64,000 nt of DNA, taken from Cupriavidus neocaledonicus (GTDB lineage Bacteria > Pseudomonadota > Gammaproteobacteria > Burkholderiales > Burkholderiaceae). The position numbers and the translations under genes are program-made. Positions 1 through 8,513 of this stretch are shown here, in pieces. Positions within the stretch are counted from its first letter, which is position 1; every line of letters starts with the position of its first letter. A model generated the notes under the pieces. The model did no database searches, was not told where the DNA came from, and worked only from the letters and a program-made list of their open reading frames with translations. The DNA is taken from the NCBI RefSeq assembly GCF_000372525.1, contig NZ_AQUR01000079.1, positions 1-64,000 on the forward strand, written 5' to 3'.

Positions 1-362
1 CCGTCGAGATTTACTGTTACGCCGCCCTCAGGGAATTCATTCGCGTATGAAACCACTGCAAACCACACATTCCGATTGACACGGAAAGTCATATCGGATT
101 GTTCGATGTCTGCCCCCGTCTGCAGGGCTGTGAGAGGCCGTGGCGCGTGTGGGCAGGCGTTGAACAATCCTCGAGGGAGGAAACCGCGGGATGCAGCGAT
201 GGGGCGTGGTGGGCTATGGCTATGCCGCATAGGCAATTCCCATTCGTTGCCTTTGAACGACCGCTTCCTGCTACACATTTGTCATCCGAGGAGCCGGAGT
301 GGAAGCGCGCGACGAAATGAAATTACCTGAAATCGAACTACGAAGACGCTCGCATACGTTTT
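1..362. other. Gene-free left end
   Basis: Short open frames exist on the plus strand (76 to 330, 99 to 320) but they overlap each other, lack a ribosome binding site and resemble no protein I know. A short inverted repeat, TCCGAT at 71 to 76 and ATCGGA at 93 to 98, is the only structure noticed. Base composition is lower in GC than most of the window. Confidence 0.4.
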
Positions 363-956
363 CTATGGCGCTGGTGCCGCCGCCCGCACCTCCAAGCTGA
401 CCAGATTCGAGACAAAGCGCCCCCCTTTGATGTCATTGGGCACAACCAGCCGAGCAAAGCCGTTTGATGTCAAAGGAGCCCCGTCGGCGCGGTATGCAAT
501 CAAGTCGGGCTGGTTGCCGAATTCAGGCGATATCTCGCCGAGTGAGATAACGACCTGATAGCCATCGCTGCCGGTTGCGACCACATATCCGCGCAGGATG
601 TCATTCTTCACAGCGCGATTCACGCTGATATCAGCGGCGTTAATCAGGTTCCACAGGCTAACGCCGGTATAGGTGGTGTTGCCAACAGTCCGAGTAACCG
701 CCGGCATTGCCTGTAACGTAGCAAGATCGAACGAGGCTGGGCGCATGACTGCACCGCTAATCCGAAACTGCTTGCTCACCCCGCCTCCGACGCTCGAGCC
801 TTCGGATCCCGCCCCGTGGAGTGGCGCGGGAGTTGTAGAGTTATGAGCGACACCTAGCGGCTCTTTTAGAGTGCCGCACGCCGCAGCCAAGAATGGCAAG
901 ACCACGAGAAAGGACAATCGCCGCAAGGGACGACATGTGTTGTTATCTAGCGGCAC
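363..956 (-). CDS. Lipoprotein with molybdopterin-oxidoreductase-like fold
   Basis: 197 residues. A basic N-terminus and hydrophobic stretch end in a lipobox (LAAAC near residues 23 to 27), so an exported lipoprotein is likely. Residues from about 65 onward (FRISGAV, a middle GVSLWNLI, then a C-terminal RLVVPNDIKGGRFVSNL) match the short sulfite-oxidase-type molybdopterin-binding fold seen in stand-alone proteobacterial proteins. No cysteine remains in the mature domain, so the classical molybdenum-ligating Cys of sulfite oxidase is missing and cofactor binding is uncertain. It neighbours a ModE-like regulator and a tungstate-binding protein, which supports a molybdenum/tungsten theme, though this is inference. 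Confidence 0.7.
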   Translation of the reverse strand: MPLDNNTCRPLRRLSFLVVLPFLAAACGTLKEPLGVAHNSTTPAPLHGAGSEGSSVGGGVSKQFRISGAVMRPASFDLATLQAMPAVTRTVGNTTYTGVSLWNLINAADISVNRAVKNDILRGYVVATGSDGYQVVISLGEISPEFGNQPDLIAYRADGAPLTSNGFARLVVPNDIKGGRFVSNLVSLEVRAAAPAP

Positions 957-1077
957 TGGGCCTCCTTCATCAAACCGTTCCCTTCAGGCTCGCCGGCAAT
1001 GGTTGCGAGGCGGCGATCAACGAATTCCGCGCTAATTGCCTTGTGTGCGATGACGCCTTCACGTGAATGCCGATCGC

Positions 1078-2175
1078 TCAAGGCCGGTCTTTTCCGTCCG
1101 CCCCATACCAGGGCAATGCTTCCTCCGGCGTCATGATTCCGTCCGGCTTTGCTGGCAGGTAGCCTGCCAGCGCTCGAAGCCTGCGGGCAAAATCCAGAGT
1201 GCCGAGCGTGCTAATCAGAACCTGCATCCATGGGGCACTTTGGTCTCCCTTGCGCAGCGCCAGATAGTAGGCCTCTTGCGTCAACGGCACAAAACTCAAG
1301 CCAAGTGCTTCAGCGCTCACTCGAAGCCCAAAGCCAACCTGCGCTCGGCCGGCATGGACGGCCTCCGCCACCTTTTCGTTGGCGAACTCGGTCTCGTCGT
1401 AACCAACAATCTGATCGGAATAGATGCCGTGCTTGGCCAAGAGCTGATCGAACAACATGCGCGCATTAGAGCTGCGCTGCCGATTGACGAATCGGGCGCC
1501 TGTACGCACCAGATCACGCAATCCGTTGATCTCGCTAGCCATGTGTGGTGCAACGATCAGGCCTTCTTCACGCCATGCGAGGCGCACCAGCCGTACCGTT
1601 GCCGGGCGCAGCCACTTTTTCAAGGTAATGTGTGCAACCGAACCGATCCCCTGAACCGGAGACACATAGAAGCCGGCTAAATCCGCTTGACGCTCGTGCA
1701 GGCAGATCAGGGCTTCGACGCTGCCACAGAAGACCGATTCGAACTGGTAAGAAGGCGCGGTTTCTTGCAGGGCCAAACACAGTTGCTCCACCGCTGGATC
1801 ATGACTGCCGGAAAAGCGCACGGCGGTCCGTGGACGTCCTGCTTCCTCCACGTCGCTCATGAACTGGACCATCGCTGCTTGCACGGCAGGCGTGATGGTC
1901 TCGCGCAGACGCATTTCCGCCCGAAGCAGGCGTTCGCCGAAGCGCGTCAACGATGCTCCCCGGCCGCGTTCCGCCTCAAGAACTTGGTGACCAACCATCT
2001 CCTCCCAAGCTCGCAAAGTCCCCCAAGCGTGTCGGTATGAGACGTCAAGCGTCTGCGCCGCCTGCAGCAGCGAGCCGGTCTCCCGCACTGCCTTGAGCAA
2101 CTGGAACACCTTACCATTGGCACGTGGGTTGTCGTTCGCACCGAGGACCGGAAACAGCTCAAAATGAAGTGACAT
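1078..2175 (-). CDS. ModE/LysR-type HTH regulator with periplasmic-binding-protein-like sensor domain
   Basis: About 365 residues. The N-terminal 110 residues form a winged HTH of the ModE/LysR kind (FQLLKAVRETGSLLQAA then DVSYRHAWGTLRAWE). The remainder resembles the PBP-like domain found in one-component regulators of tungstate or molybdate uptake genes. An ATG at 2173 to 2175 is preferred over the upstream TTG at 2179 to 2181. The gene diverges from the tupA-like gene, with 139 bp between starts, so it probably controls that gene in response to oxyanion. An inverted pair ATATG (2174 to 2178) and CATAT (2189 to 2193) overlaps its own start and is a candidate operator. Confidence 0.75.
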   Translation of the reverse strand: MSLHFELFPVLGANDNPRANGKVFQLLKAVRETGSLLQAAQTLDVSYRHAWGTLRAWEEMVGHQVLEAERGRGASLTRFGERLLRAEMRLRETITPAVQAAMVQFMSDVEEAGRPRTAVRFSGSHDPAVEQLCLALQETAPSYQFESVFCGSVEALICLHERQADLAGFYVSPVQGIGSVAHITLKKWLRPATVRLVRLAWREEGLIVAPHMASEINGLRDLVRTGARFVNRQRSSNARMLFDQLLAKHGIYSDQIVGYDETEFANEKVAEAVHAGRAQVGFGLRVSAEALGLSFVPLTQEAYYLALRKGDQSAPWMQVLISTLGTLDFARRLRALAGYLPAKPDGIMTPEEALPWYGADGKDRP

Positions 2176-2193
2176 ATGCAATCCGGTTCATAT
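2174..2193. promoter_or_regulatory. Candidate operator for the ModE-like regulator
   Basis: ATATG and CATAT arms separated by 10 nt lie at the regulator start in the divergent promoter region. Short arms make chance occurrence possible; autoregulation is inference. Confidence 0.3.
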
Positions 2194-2314
2194 TTACTTT
2201 TGCAAGTGCAGACGGCCACAATGGTTTGCCGTTGTAGCAAACATACTCCCGCATTTTTTCCGATCTGACGACGCGGGGCAATCATGTTCCGCAAAACATA
2301 ACTGGAGGGTCCAC

Positions 2315-3136
2315 ATGGCGTCTTCCTTTCCTCGCCGTATCGCTGCCGGCCTGGCGGCGCTTGGCTTTGCCGCCACCGGCTTTGCTTATGCCGGTGAACT
2401 GAAGCTGGCGACTACCACCAGCACCGAAAACTCTGGTTTGCTCAAGGCCCTGCTGCCCAAATTCGAGCGCCAGAGTGGCGTTAGCGTGAAAGTGATAGCG
2501 GTGGGGTCGGGCAAAGCCATGAAGATGGGTGAGATGGGCGATGTCGACGTGTTGTTGGTACACGCCCGCAAAATGGAGGACGAGTTCGTTGCCGCTGGCT
2601 ACGGCGTCAATCGGCGCGACGTGATGTACAACGACTTCATCGTCGTCGGTCCAGCCAACGACCCCGCAAAAATTAAAGGCGAAAAAGACGTAATCAGTGG
2701 CTTCAGGAAGCTTGCCACCAGCGGGAGCAAATTCGTCTCGCGCGGTGACAACTCCGGCACTGACGTGATGGAGAAGGATTACTGGAAGCAAGCCGGCGTT
2801 GAACCCAAAGGCCAGCCCTGGTATGTCAGCGCTGGACTGGGCATGGGTGAAGTCCTGACCATGGCAGCTCAACTTCCCGGCTACACCTTATCCGACCGGG
2901 CTACCTATGGTGCCTATCGTGCCAAGACGGGCCTGGCGATCGTTCTGCAGGGCGACCCGAAGATGTTCAATCCCTATGGCGTGATCGCTGTTAATCCGGC
3001 CAAGCATCCTGGCACCAACTATGCCGATGCGACGAAATTTATTGAGTGGCTGACCTCCCCGGAGGGACAGCGGGAAATCGCAGCTTACAAGGTTGAAGGG
3101 GAACAGTTGTTCTTTCCCAATTACCGGGGCAAGTGA
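2315..3136 (+). CDS. tupA: TupA-like tungstate ABC transporter substrate-binding protein
   Basis: 273 residues with a Sec signal peptide (about 1 to 27, ending FAYAGE). The mature protein begins LKLATTTSTENSGLL, the TTTS oxyanion-binding signature of TupA, and continues with VGSGKAMKMGEMGDVDVLLVHA and the SRGDNSGTD motif typical of the family. It should bind tungstate in the periplasm and deliver it to TupB/TupC. No permease or ATPase gene follows: downstream is a non-coding stretch and a decayed KfrA remnant, so the transporter is incomplete here. Lower GC and relaxed third-codon positions set it apart from genes beyond 6.5 kb. Start ATG at 2315 is preceded by an ACTGGAGGG ribosome binding site. 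Confidence 0.9.
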   Translation: MASSFPRRIAAGLAALGFAATGFAYAGELKLATTTSTENSGLLKALLPKFERQSGVSVKVIAVGSGKAMKMGEMGDVDVLLVHARKMEDEFVAAGYGVNRRDVMYNDFIVVGPANDPAKIKGEKDVISGFRKLATSGSKFVSRGDNSGTDVMEKDYWKQAGVEPKGQPWYVSAGLGMGEVLTMAAQLPGYTLSDRATYGAYRAKTGLAIVLQGDPKMFNPYGVIAVNPAKHPGTNYADATKFIEWLTSPEGQREIAAYKVEGEQLFFPNYRGK

Positions 3137-3200
3137 TAGGCCGGCAAAGAACTGAGGAGGGAGAGCGGATTCCGAAGGGCACGTCCTTCCTTCATGCCGC

Positions 3201-3233
3201 GGATGTCCGGTGAAAGGCGACGAGCGGACATCC
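3201..3233. repeat. Inverted repeat downstream of tupA
   Basis: GGATGTCCG (3201 to 3209) and CGGACATCC (3225 to 3233) form a perfect 9-bp stem with a 15-nt loop, 65 bp after the tupA stop. There is no T-run, so it is not a classical intrinsic terminator; it may stabilise the mRNA end. Confidence 0.4.
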
Positions 3234-3412
3234 AATCCAATACTGACGACTGTCGCGGCTTCGGTCGGCTGGTCATCGAAAGGCTGTGTTCTAATTGCGT
3301 CGCCTGACCTTATGCTTGTTTCGTAACCACCGGCGCAACCGCGCGTATCGCGCGCTCGACAGCTACACCGCTACGCCCCCACCTCTACGGGTATTTCGGC
3401 TCGTCACCGCGT

Positions 3413-4070
3413 CTACCCGCCTGTCGGCCGCTCGCTGGCCACGAGATAGGTGCGCAACTCAGCCACGATGCCTTGCTGCGCCTCGTATTTGGCCTGTGAC
3501 TGCGCCAGGGCCAGCTCAAGATCGCGCACCTGCGTCGACAGGCCGCCAGCTTGTGCCAACGCCGCCGTCAGTTGCTCCTTTAGCGCCCGGGCGTGGCTAT
3601 CTTTGTCGGCAATCTGCGCCGCCAGCACGCCGTTACGCTGCTCGATCGGCTGCAGCGCTTCGAGCTTTTGCGCTTGGCGCCGACTAAATTCTTGTGCCTC
3701 CTGAAGGGCCTGGCGCGTGGGGGACAGTTCGGCCACCAGGCGCGCGCCCTCCTGGGTCAGATGGGTCACCTCCTCCTGCTTGACGACGATGGTCTGCTGC
3801 GCCTGGCGTAATTCAGCCTGCAGTTGCTGGAGTTGCCGCTTGTGCCGGCGCTGGTCCTGGTCGCGCTGGTCCTTGACTGCCTGGCGGTAGTGATCGAGGG
3901 CTTCGCGCGCGTGCTGGTGTTTTTCCTCGAGTGAGCGCCGGTGGGCTTCGTTCTCGGCCAGGCGCTCCTTGGGGTCGGCGACTTGCTGCTCGGCCGTGTG
4001 GCGCGCGATCGCTTCTTGCTGCAGTGTCTCGCGTGCGCGGCTATGCGCGTCTCGCTCCTGCTGCAGGCAT
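3413..4070 (-). pseudogene. KfrA-family coiled-coil remnant (N-terminus lost)
   Basis: On the minus strand an open frame runs from a stop at about 4069 to 4071 down to TAG at 3413 to 3415. It encodes a continuous Gln/Glu/Arg/Ala-rich coiled coil (for example QRRHKRQLQQLQAELRQAQ and THLTQEGARLVAELSPTRQA). This is the C-terminal rod of KfrA-type proteins, which bind DNA through an N-terminal helical domain. That domain and any start codon are missing, with an in-frame stop upstream. A GTG at 3767 to 3769 could start a 118-residue fragment. It diverges from the recombinase gene at 4752, matching the intact KfrA/recombinase pair at 25480 to 27670. Confidence 0.7.
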
Positions 4071-4420
4071 TACGCCCACAGCGGCCCAGCGCGGATTGGC
4101 CGCTGCGGAGCAGGCCGGGTGAGAGGGGCCATCCCTCCAAACTCACCTACTCCCCAAATGCGCGCATTCTGCTGACAGGGAGCTACCCGTGGTGAAAAAG
4201 CCGGGACAGCCCGCCGCCGTTACTTGGCTGTGAACGTGGAGAGCGCTATCAAGAAGGCGGCGATGCCGCGTAACCCAGTCAGGGTCTCTGATCTCGTTGT
4301 TCACCTGCAATTCCGGGCCCCCGTCGGCGGGCTGTTCGGAAAGGTTACACAATAGACCTCAAGGCTTGGTATGAGCCATATGGTTGATTTGGGGCTGAGC
4401 CTGTCAGGGTTGTTGAATGG

Positions 4421-4453
4421 AAAAGCCCCGCCAGCGGGTGGTGCCGGCGGGGC
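4421..4453 (-). terminator. Terminator-like hairpin (minus strand)
   Basis: GCCCCGCC (4425 to 4432) pairs with GGCGGGGC (4446 to 4453) around a 13-nt loop. On the minus strand it is followed by a run of four T (4424 to 4421). The transcript it would end is unknown. Confidence 0.4.
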
Positions 4454-4694
4454 GCGAAGTGCTCAGCGCTCCCCCAAAAATGGTGATCACTGGGTTGGGT
4501 GCGCCAAATGGCACAAGTAGTCAGATCAGAAGATAGGCATAGCAACGCTGAAATGCTGAAATCCAGCGCACTTTGCTCGTCCTCGAGGCCGTGGATCATC
4601 AGGGGGCATCTTGCGCTATCGTCGAGATCCTTCATGCCATAGTCCGACTCACCGCACGGAGTTCTCATTCTTGAGCGACGCCTTGTTGATATTC

Positions 4695-4724
4695 CTATTA
4701 CGATAACTCTTCTTATCGTAATAG
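4695..4724. promoter_or_regulatory. Palindromic operator upstream of recombinase
   Basis: CTATTACGATAA (4695 to 4706) and TTATCGTAATAG (4713 to 4724) are perfect 12-bp inverted arms with a 6-nt spacer, ending 27 bp before the recombinase ATG. The inner core CGATAA-N6-TTATCG recurs with a 7-nt spacer in front of the second KfrA/recombinase pair (26478 to 26496). Likely a binding site for KfrA or the recombinase. Confidence 0.7.
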
Positions 4725-4751
4725 TATGATGGGTAGACTAAACTGATACCG

Positions 4752-6455
4752 ATGAAAACCCGTCAGACTGCCATCGTCCCGTCCGCCCCTGTCGAGCCGG
4801 CGGATTTCCCGGATACCGCCTCGCTGGCCGCGCTGCGCGCGTGGTACGAAGGGCTATCGGCCCGCGACGCGGTGGTGCGCTACCTGGGCGAGCGCAAGAG
4901 CAGCGGCCAGTCGGCGCGCGGCATCCTCGGTCACATCCGGCGCCAGCTGGCCGAACTCGCGCGGCGCCGGCAACGGCCGGACCTGGCCGCCTGGTTCGAG
5001 CACGGCGCGGCCGAGCGAGTCGGGCGGGCGAAGTCCGTCAGCCAGGCGATCGACACGCTGCGCCGCCTGCCCCCGCCGCCACCGCAAATCGGCGACGATA
5101 TCGGCCTGTGGCTGCCGCCTCGGGCCGTCGCGGCGTTGTGCGCGCACGGCATCCAGACGCTGGCGGATCTGACGGTGCGCATTCCGCGCCGGCGTCGCTG
5201 GTGGGCCGCGGTACCGGGCTTGGGCCCGGCCAGCGCCCGGCGGATCGAGGCCTTTTTTGCCGAGCATCCGCAGCTCACCGAACGCGCTCGCGCGCTGATC
5301 GCCGTGGCGGACGGCGGGGTGATCGTGCCCTGGGAGCACCTGCGCCTGCCCCACGAGGTCGATGGCTCCTCGGGCACCTTTCGTGCCCCGCGCCAGACCT
5401 GCACCCTCAATGCGGACAATGACTACACGGCGGTGCAGGCCTGGCTGGCGTTGCACGAGTCACCGGCCACACAGCGGGCCTACCGCAAGGAGGCCGAGCG
5501 CCTGATCCTGTGGGCCATCGTCGAGCGCGAGCGGCCCCTGTCGTCGCTCACGACCGAAGACGCGATTGCGTACCGCAGCTTCCTGCGCCGGCCGACGCCG
5601 CACCGGCGCTGGGTCGGACCGCCTCGGCCGCGTACCTCCGCCGAATGGCGACCGTTCGTGCAAGGCCTGTCGCCACGTTCAACCGCTTATGCCTTGTCGG
5701 TGCTCGGGGCCATGTTCCGCTGGCTGATCCAGCAGCGGTACGTGTTGGCCAACCCCTTTGCGGGCATCAAGGTGCGCGGCAGCGCGCGTGCCGCCGCGTT
5801 GGATACTTCCCATGCCTTTACGGAGGGGGAATGGTTGCTGGTGCGTACGCTCGCCAACGGACTCGAGTGGTCCTACGGGTGGGAGGCGCCGGCGGCCCAG
5901 CGCCTGCGGTTCGTACTCGATTTCGCGTATGCCACCGGCCTGCGCGCCAGCGAACTCGTCAGCGCGACCCTTGGCGGCATTGAAATCGATGGGCATGGCG
6001 ACCACTGGCTCAGCCTGGTCGGCAAAGGGGCCAAGGCGGGCAAGGTGGCGCTGCCGCCGCTAGCGCGCACGGCGCTCGATCGGTATCTGGTGGAGCGCGG
6101 CCTGCCGGTTACGCCGTCACGCTGGGACCCGAATACCCCCTTGATCGGTGGCCTTGGCCAGGATCCGGCCAGCGGCATCACCGGCACGCGACTGTGGGGC
6201 ATATTGCGGCGGTTCTTCGTGCAAGCGGTGGACTTGATCCAGGCCGACAGCCCGGTTGTCGCCGAGAAGCTGCGGCAGGCCAGTCCGCACTGGATGCGAC
6301 ACACGCATGCGACCCATGCGCTGGCGCGCGGCGCGGAATTGACGACGGTTCGGGACAACCTACGGCATGCGTCGATCTCGACCACCTCGATCTACCTGCA
6401 CGGCGACGAGGTGAAACGCGCGCGGCAAATCGGGGCGGCGTTCTCCGCTCCGTAG
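4752..6455 (+). CDS. Tyrosine recombinase (phage integrase family) with DUF3701-type N-terminal domain
   Basis: 567 residues. The first 170 or so resemble the DUF3701 region found in large phage-type integrases (LRAWYEGLSARDAVVRYLG, then a helix-hairpin-helix-like VPGLGPASARRIEAFF). A SAM-like core-binding domain follows (about 220 to 340), then the catalytic domain. Catalytic residues visible: R398 (GLRASEL), H513 and R516 (HWMRHTH), H539 (LRHAS) and the nucleophile Y548 (SIYLH), so the enzyme looks intact. It diverges from a KfrA remnant and sits beside a truncated esterase, consistent with an element edge. A 12-bp palindrome lies just upstream. It may act in site-specific integration or replicon resolution; substrate site unknown. 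Confidence 0.9.
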   Translation: MKTRQTAIVPSAPVEPADFPDTASLAALRAWYEGLSARDAVVRYLGERKSSGQSARGILGHIRRQLAELARRRQRPDLAAWFEHGAAERVGRAKSVSQAIDTLRRLPPPPPQIGDDIGLWLPPRAVAALCAHGIQTLADLTVRIPRRRRWWAAVPGLGPASARRIEAFFAEHPQLTERARALIAVADGGVIVPWEHLRLPHEVDGSSGTFRAPRQTCTLNADNDYTAVQAWLALHESPATQRAYRKEAERLILWAIVERERPLSSLTTEDAIAYRSFLRRPTPHRRWVGPPRPRTSAEWRPFVQGLSPRSTAYALSVLGAMFRWLIQQRYVLANPFAGIKVRGSARAAALDTSHAFTEGEWLLVRTLANGLEWSYGWEAPAAQRLRFVLDFAYATGLRASELVSATLGGIEIDGHGDHWLSLVGKGAKAGKVALPPLARTALDRYLVERGLPVTPSRWDPNTPLIGGLGQDPASGITGTRLWGILRRFFVQAVDLIQADSPVVAEKLRQASPHWMRHTHATHALARGAELTTVRDNLRHASISTTSIYLHGDEVKRARQIGAAFSAP

Positions 6456-6490
6456 CGAGTCGGTTGATGCGCCGGCCAGCGATTCCGCCT

Positions 6491-6528
6491 TTATATCGAA
6501 TTTAGCTGGATTCTTGGTTTCGATATAA
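6491..6528. repeat. 10-bp inverted repeat at island/esterase junction
   Basis: TTATATCGAA (6491 to 6500) and TTCGATATAA (6519 to 6528) are perfect inverted arms with an 18-nt spacer, directly between the recombinase stop and the 5'-truncated esterase. Tyrosine recombinase sites have inverted arms, although the spacer here is longer than the usual 6 to 8 bp. Candidate attachment or recombination site; alternatively an operator. Confidence 0.4.
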
Positions 6529-6550
6529 CTGCGAGGCTTATGATAGCGCT

Positions 6551-7516
6551 TTGGCCGTATGTTGGCATGACCCCATCCTGGCCACGGTGCAGCGCGATCC
6601 GCTCAACCCCCGCACCTTCCCGGACCATGACGTGGATCCGTTCCAGCTCAAGTCCGTGCTGGAACTGCCGGCCGCGCCGCCACAGCCATGGCTGGCGCCG
6701 CGCGCGGGGGTGCCAGCCGGCACGGTCACGCCCTACCGCCTCGACAGCCGCATCCTGGGCGAGGCGCGCGACATCTACGTCTACCGCCCGGCCCGCGCCC
6801 GGCCCACGGCCACGCTGGTGCTGTTCGACGCCCACGCCTACCTGTCGCTGGTGCCCACGCCGACCCTGCTCGACAACCTGATCGACGCCGGCCTGCTGCC
6901 GCCCGTCGCCGCGCTGATCGTGGCCAATCCGAGCGCCGCGGCGCGGGCCGCGCAGCTGCCGCCAAACCCGGCCTTCGCCGACTTCCTCGCCAACGAACTG
7001 ATGCCCTGGGCTGCCACGCTCGGACTGGACGCGCCGGCCGACCGCACCGTGGTCGCCGGCTCCAGCTACGGCGGGCTGGCGGCGGCGTATGCGGGGCTGC
7101 GGCATCCGGAGCGTTTCGGGCTGGTGCTGAGCCAGTCGGGCTCGTTCTGGTGGGGACCCGGCGGCGCGCCCGACCAGCCGCCACGGCAGCCCCAATGGCT
7201 GATCCGGGAATACGCCGCCAGCCCGCGGCTGCCGCTGCGCTTCTACCTGGAAGCCGGGCGTTTCGAGGACGGTCGCGGTGCCGTCAACATCCTGACCACC
7301 ACGCGGCACATGCGCGACGTGCTGGTCGCCAGGGGCTATCCGGTGGTGCATGCCGAGCATGCCAGCGGGCACGACTACCTGCAGTGGCGCGGCACGCTGG
7401 CGTGCGGCCTGATCGCGCTGCTGGGCCGGCCGGAACGCGTCGATGCGGAGGTCGCCAACGCCTGCCCGGCGCTGCGCCCGGATGCGTCGGCCCCCGCCCT
7501 CACGCCGCGGGGTTGA
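6551..7516 (+). CDS. Enterochelin-esterase-like alpha/beta hydrolase, probably 5'-truncated
   Basis: About 321 residues from a TTG at 6551 without a clear ribosome binding site; no ATG precedes it before the in-frame stop at 6503. The part after residue 60 is a good esterase D / Fes C-terminal domain: DIYVYRP strand, nucleophile motif GSSYGG, and a late HASGHDYLQWR containing the catalytic His. DPLNPRTF is the usual linker motif at the end of the Fes N-terminal domain, most of which is missing. Family members are commonly 370 to 420 residues. Truncation coincides with the junction next to the recombinase, so the gene was probably cut by insertion and may be inactive. Overlaps the convergent iclR-type gene by 17 bp. 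Confidence 0.7.
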   Translation: MAVCWHDPILATVQRDPLNPRTFPDHDVDPFQLKSVLELPAAPPQPWLAPRAGVPAGTVTPYRLDSRILGEARDIYVYRPARARPTATLVLFDAHAYLSLVPTPTLLDNLIDAGLLPPVAALIVANPSAAARAAQLPPNPAFADFLANELMPWAATLGLDAPADRTVVAGSSYGGLAAAYAGLRHPERFGLVLSQSGSFWWGPGGAPDQPPRQPQWLIREYAASPRLPLRFYLEAGRFEDGRGAVNILTTTRHMRDVLVARGYPVVHAEHASGHDYLQWRGTLACGLIALLGRPERVDAEVANACPALRPDASAPALTPRG

Positions 7517-8333
7517 ACCCCAGCGCCGCGCTGACCGCGCGCGCCTCGCGCCGCACGGCGCTGCCGATGGGCCCGTCGATGGCGGGGTCGAAGCCGCCGG
7601 TGGCACCGAGCGCGGTCAGCACCGCGCACACACGCCCGGTGTAGTCGCGCACCGGCGCCGCCACCGCGCTGATGCCGGTCAGGTTGGTGTCGCGCACCCA
7701 GGCGCAGTCATCGGCCTGCACCGCGCGGCGCAACGCGCCGATGGGGTCGCCGGCATCGAGCTGCGCCAGCCGCGCCGGGCTGGCGGCCGCCAGTTCTTCC
7801 CTGGCTTGCGCCTGAACGCCCTTTTCATCGAGCAGGCCCAGGAACACGCGCCCGGTGGCGGACCACAGCAGCGGCATCACCGAGCCCGCGCGCACGTTTA
7901 CCGTCACCGGCAGGCCCGGTTCCTCGAAGCGCATGATGGTCGGGCCCTTGTTGCCCATCACCGCGACGAAGCAGGTCACCTCCAGGGTCTCGCGCAGGCG
8001 CACCAGCGACGCCTCGGCCAGCCGGATCGGGTCGGCCTGGCGCATCGCCGCCATGCCGATCTGCAGCGCTTCGAAGCCGAGGTGGTATTGCTGCGTGCCG
8101 GGTTCCTGCGCCACCAGGCCTTCTTCCAGCAGGCTGACCAGATAGCGGTGCACCTTGGCCGGGCTTTCGTCGATATGCGCGGCCAGCGCGGTCAGGCTGG
8201 CACGCCCGCCCAGGCGCGCCAGGCCCTTCAATACGGCCATCCCGGTGACGGCCGACTGCACGCGCTGGCGCCGCTCGCGCGGGCGGATGGTGGCGGTCTC
8301 GATGGCGGGTGCGGGGGGTTTCGATCGGGGCAT
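7500..8333 (-). CDS. IclR-family transcriptional regulator
   Basis: 277 residues. N-terminal winged HTH (VLKGLARLGGRASLTALAAHIDESPAKVHRYLVSLLEEGLV, about 29 to 72) and the IclR effector domain (LGFEALQIGM through AVLTALGATGGF). It diverges from the Bug receptor gene with about 180 bp between starts, and a TACGCA palindrome lies in the gap, so it likely controls the receptor and perhaps the downstream P450. IclR regulators paired with Bug receptors and catabolic oxygenases are common in Cupriavidus-like genomes. Confidence 0.9.
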   Translation of the reverse strand: MPRSKPPAPAIETATIRPRERRQRVQSAVTGMAVLKGLARLGGRASLTALAAHIDESPAKVHRYLVSLLEEGLVAQEPGTQQYHLGFEALQIGMAAMRQADPIRLAEASLVRLRETLEVTCFVAVMGNKGPTIMRFEEPGLPVTVNVRAGSVMPLLWSATGRVFLGLLDEKGVQAQAREELAAASPARLAQLDAGDPIGALRRAVQADDCAWVRDTNLTGISAVAAPVRDYTGRVCAVLTALGATGGFDPAIDGPIGSAVRREARAVSAALGFNPAA

Positions 8334-8435
8334 GGCGGGACGGAGCTACGCGAAAAATGCGGGTGTTCACGGCGACAGCGGACGATGCCACACCGTGACG
8401 GGGTGCCGGTTCAAGGTTAACCCGCATTCAATCGT

Positions 8436-8461
8436 TACGCAATGCGTATATGATTTACGCA
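8436..8461. promoter_or_regulatory. Candidate IclR operator
   Basis: TACGCA-A-TGCGTA is a perfect palindrome at 8436 to 8448, and a third half-site TACGCA follows at 8456 to 8461. The cluster lies between the divergent iclR-type and Bug receptor starts (8333 and 8514). Confidence 0.5.
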
Positions 8462-8513
8462 AAGCAGAACACCGGGCCAGGACCCGGTCCATCCCTCAGG
8501 AGACAAGCAAACC

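Larger units (their letters stand above)
4071..4751. other. Decayed intergenic region between KfrA remnant and recombinase
   Basis: No recognisable gene. A minus-strand frame (4345 to 4668) has no family resemblance and is interrupted by a terminator-like hairpin. The segment ends with an AT-rich promoter/operator stretch (about 4680 to 4745) before the recombinase. It probably once held the N-terminal part of the KfrA gene and its promoter. Confidence 0.5.

Noticed and set aside
76-330. Plus-strand open frames near the left end
   Set aside because: Overlapping frames, no ribosome binding site, no family resemblance.
4345-4668. Minus-strand 107-residue frame upstream of the first recombinase
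   Set aside because: No recognisable similarity and interrupted by a terminator-like hairpin; region looks decayed.
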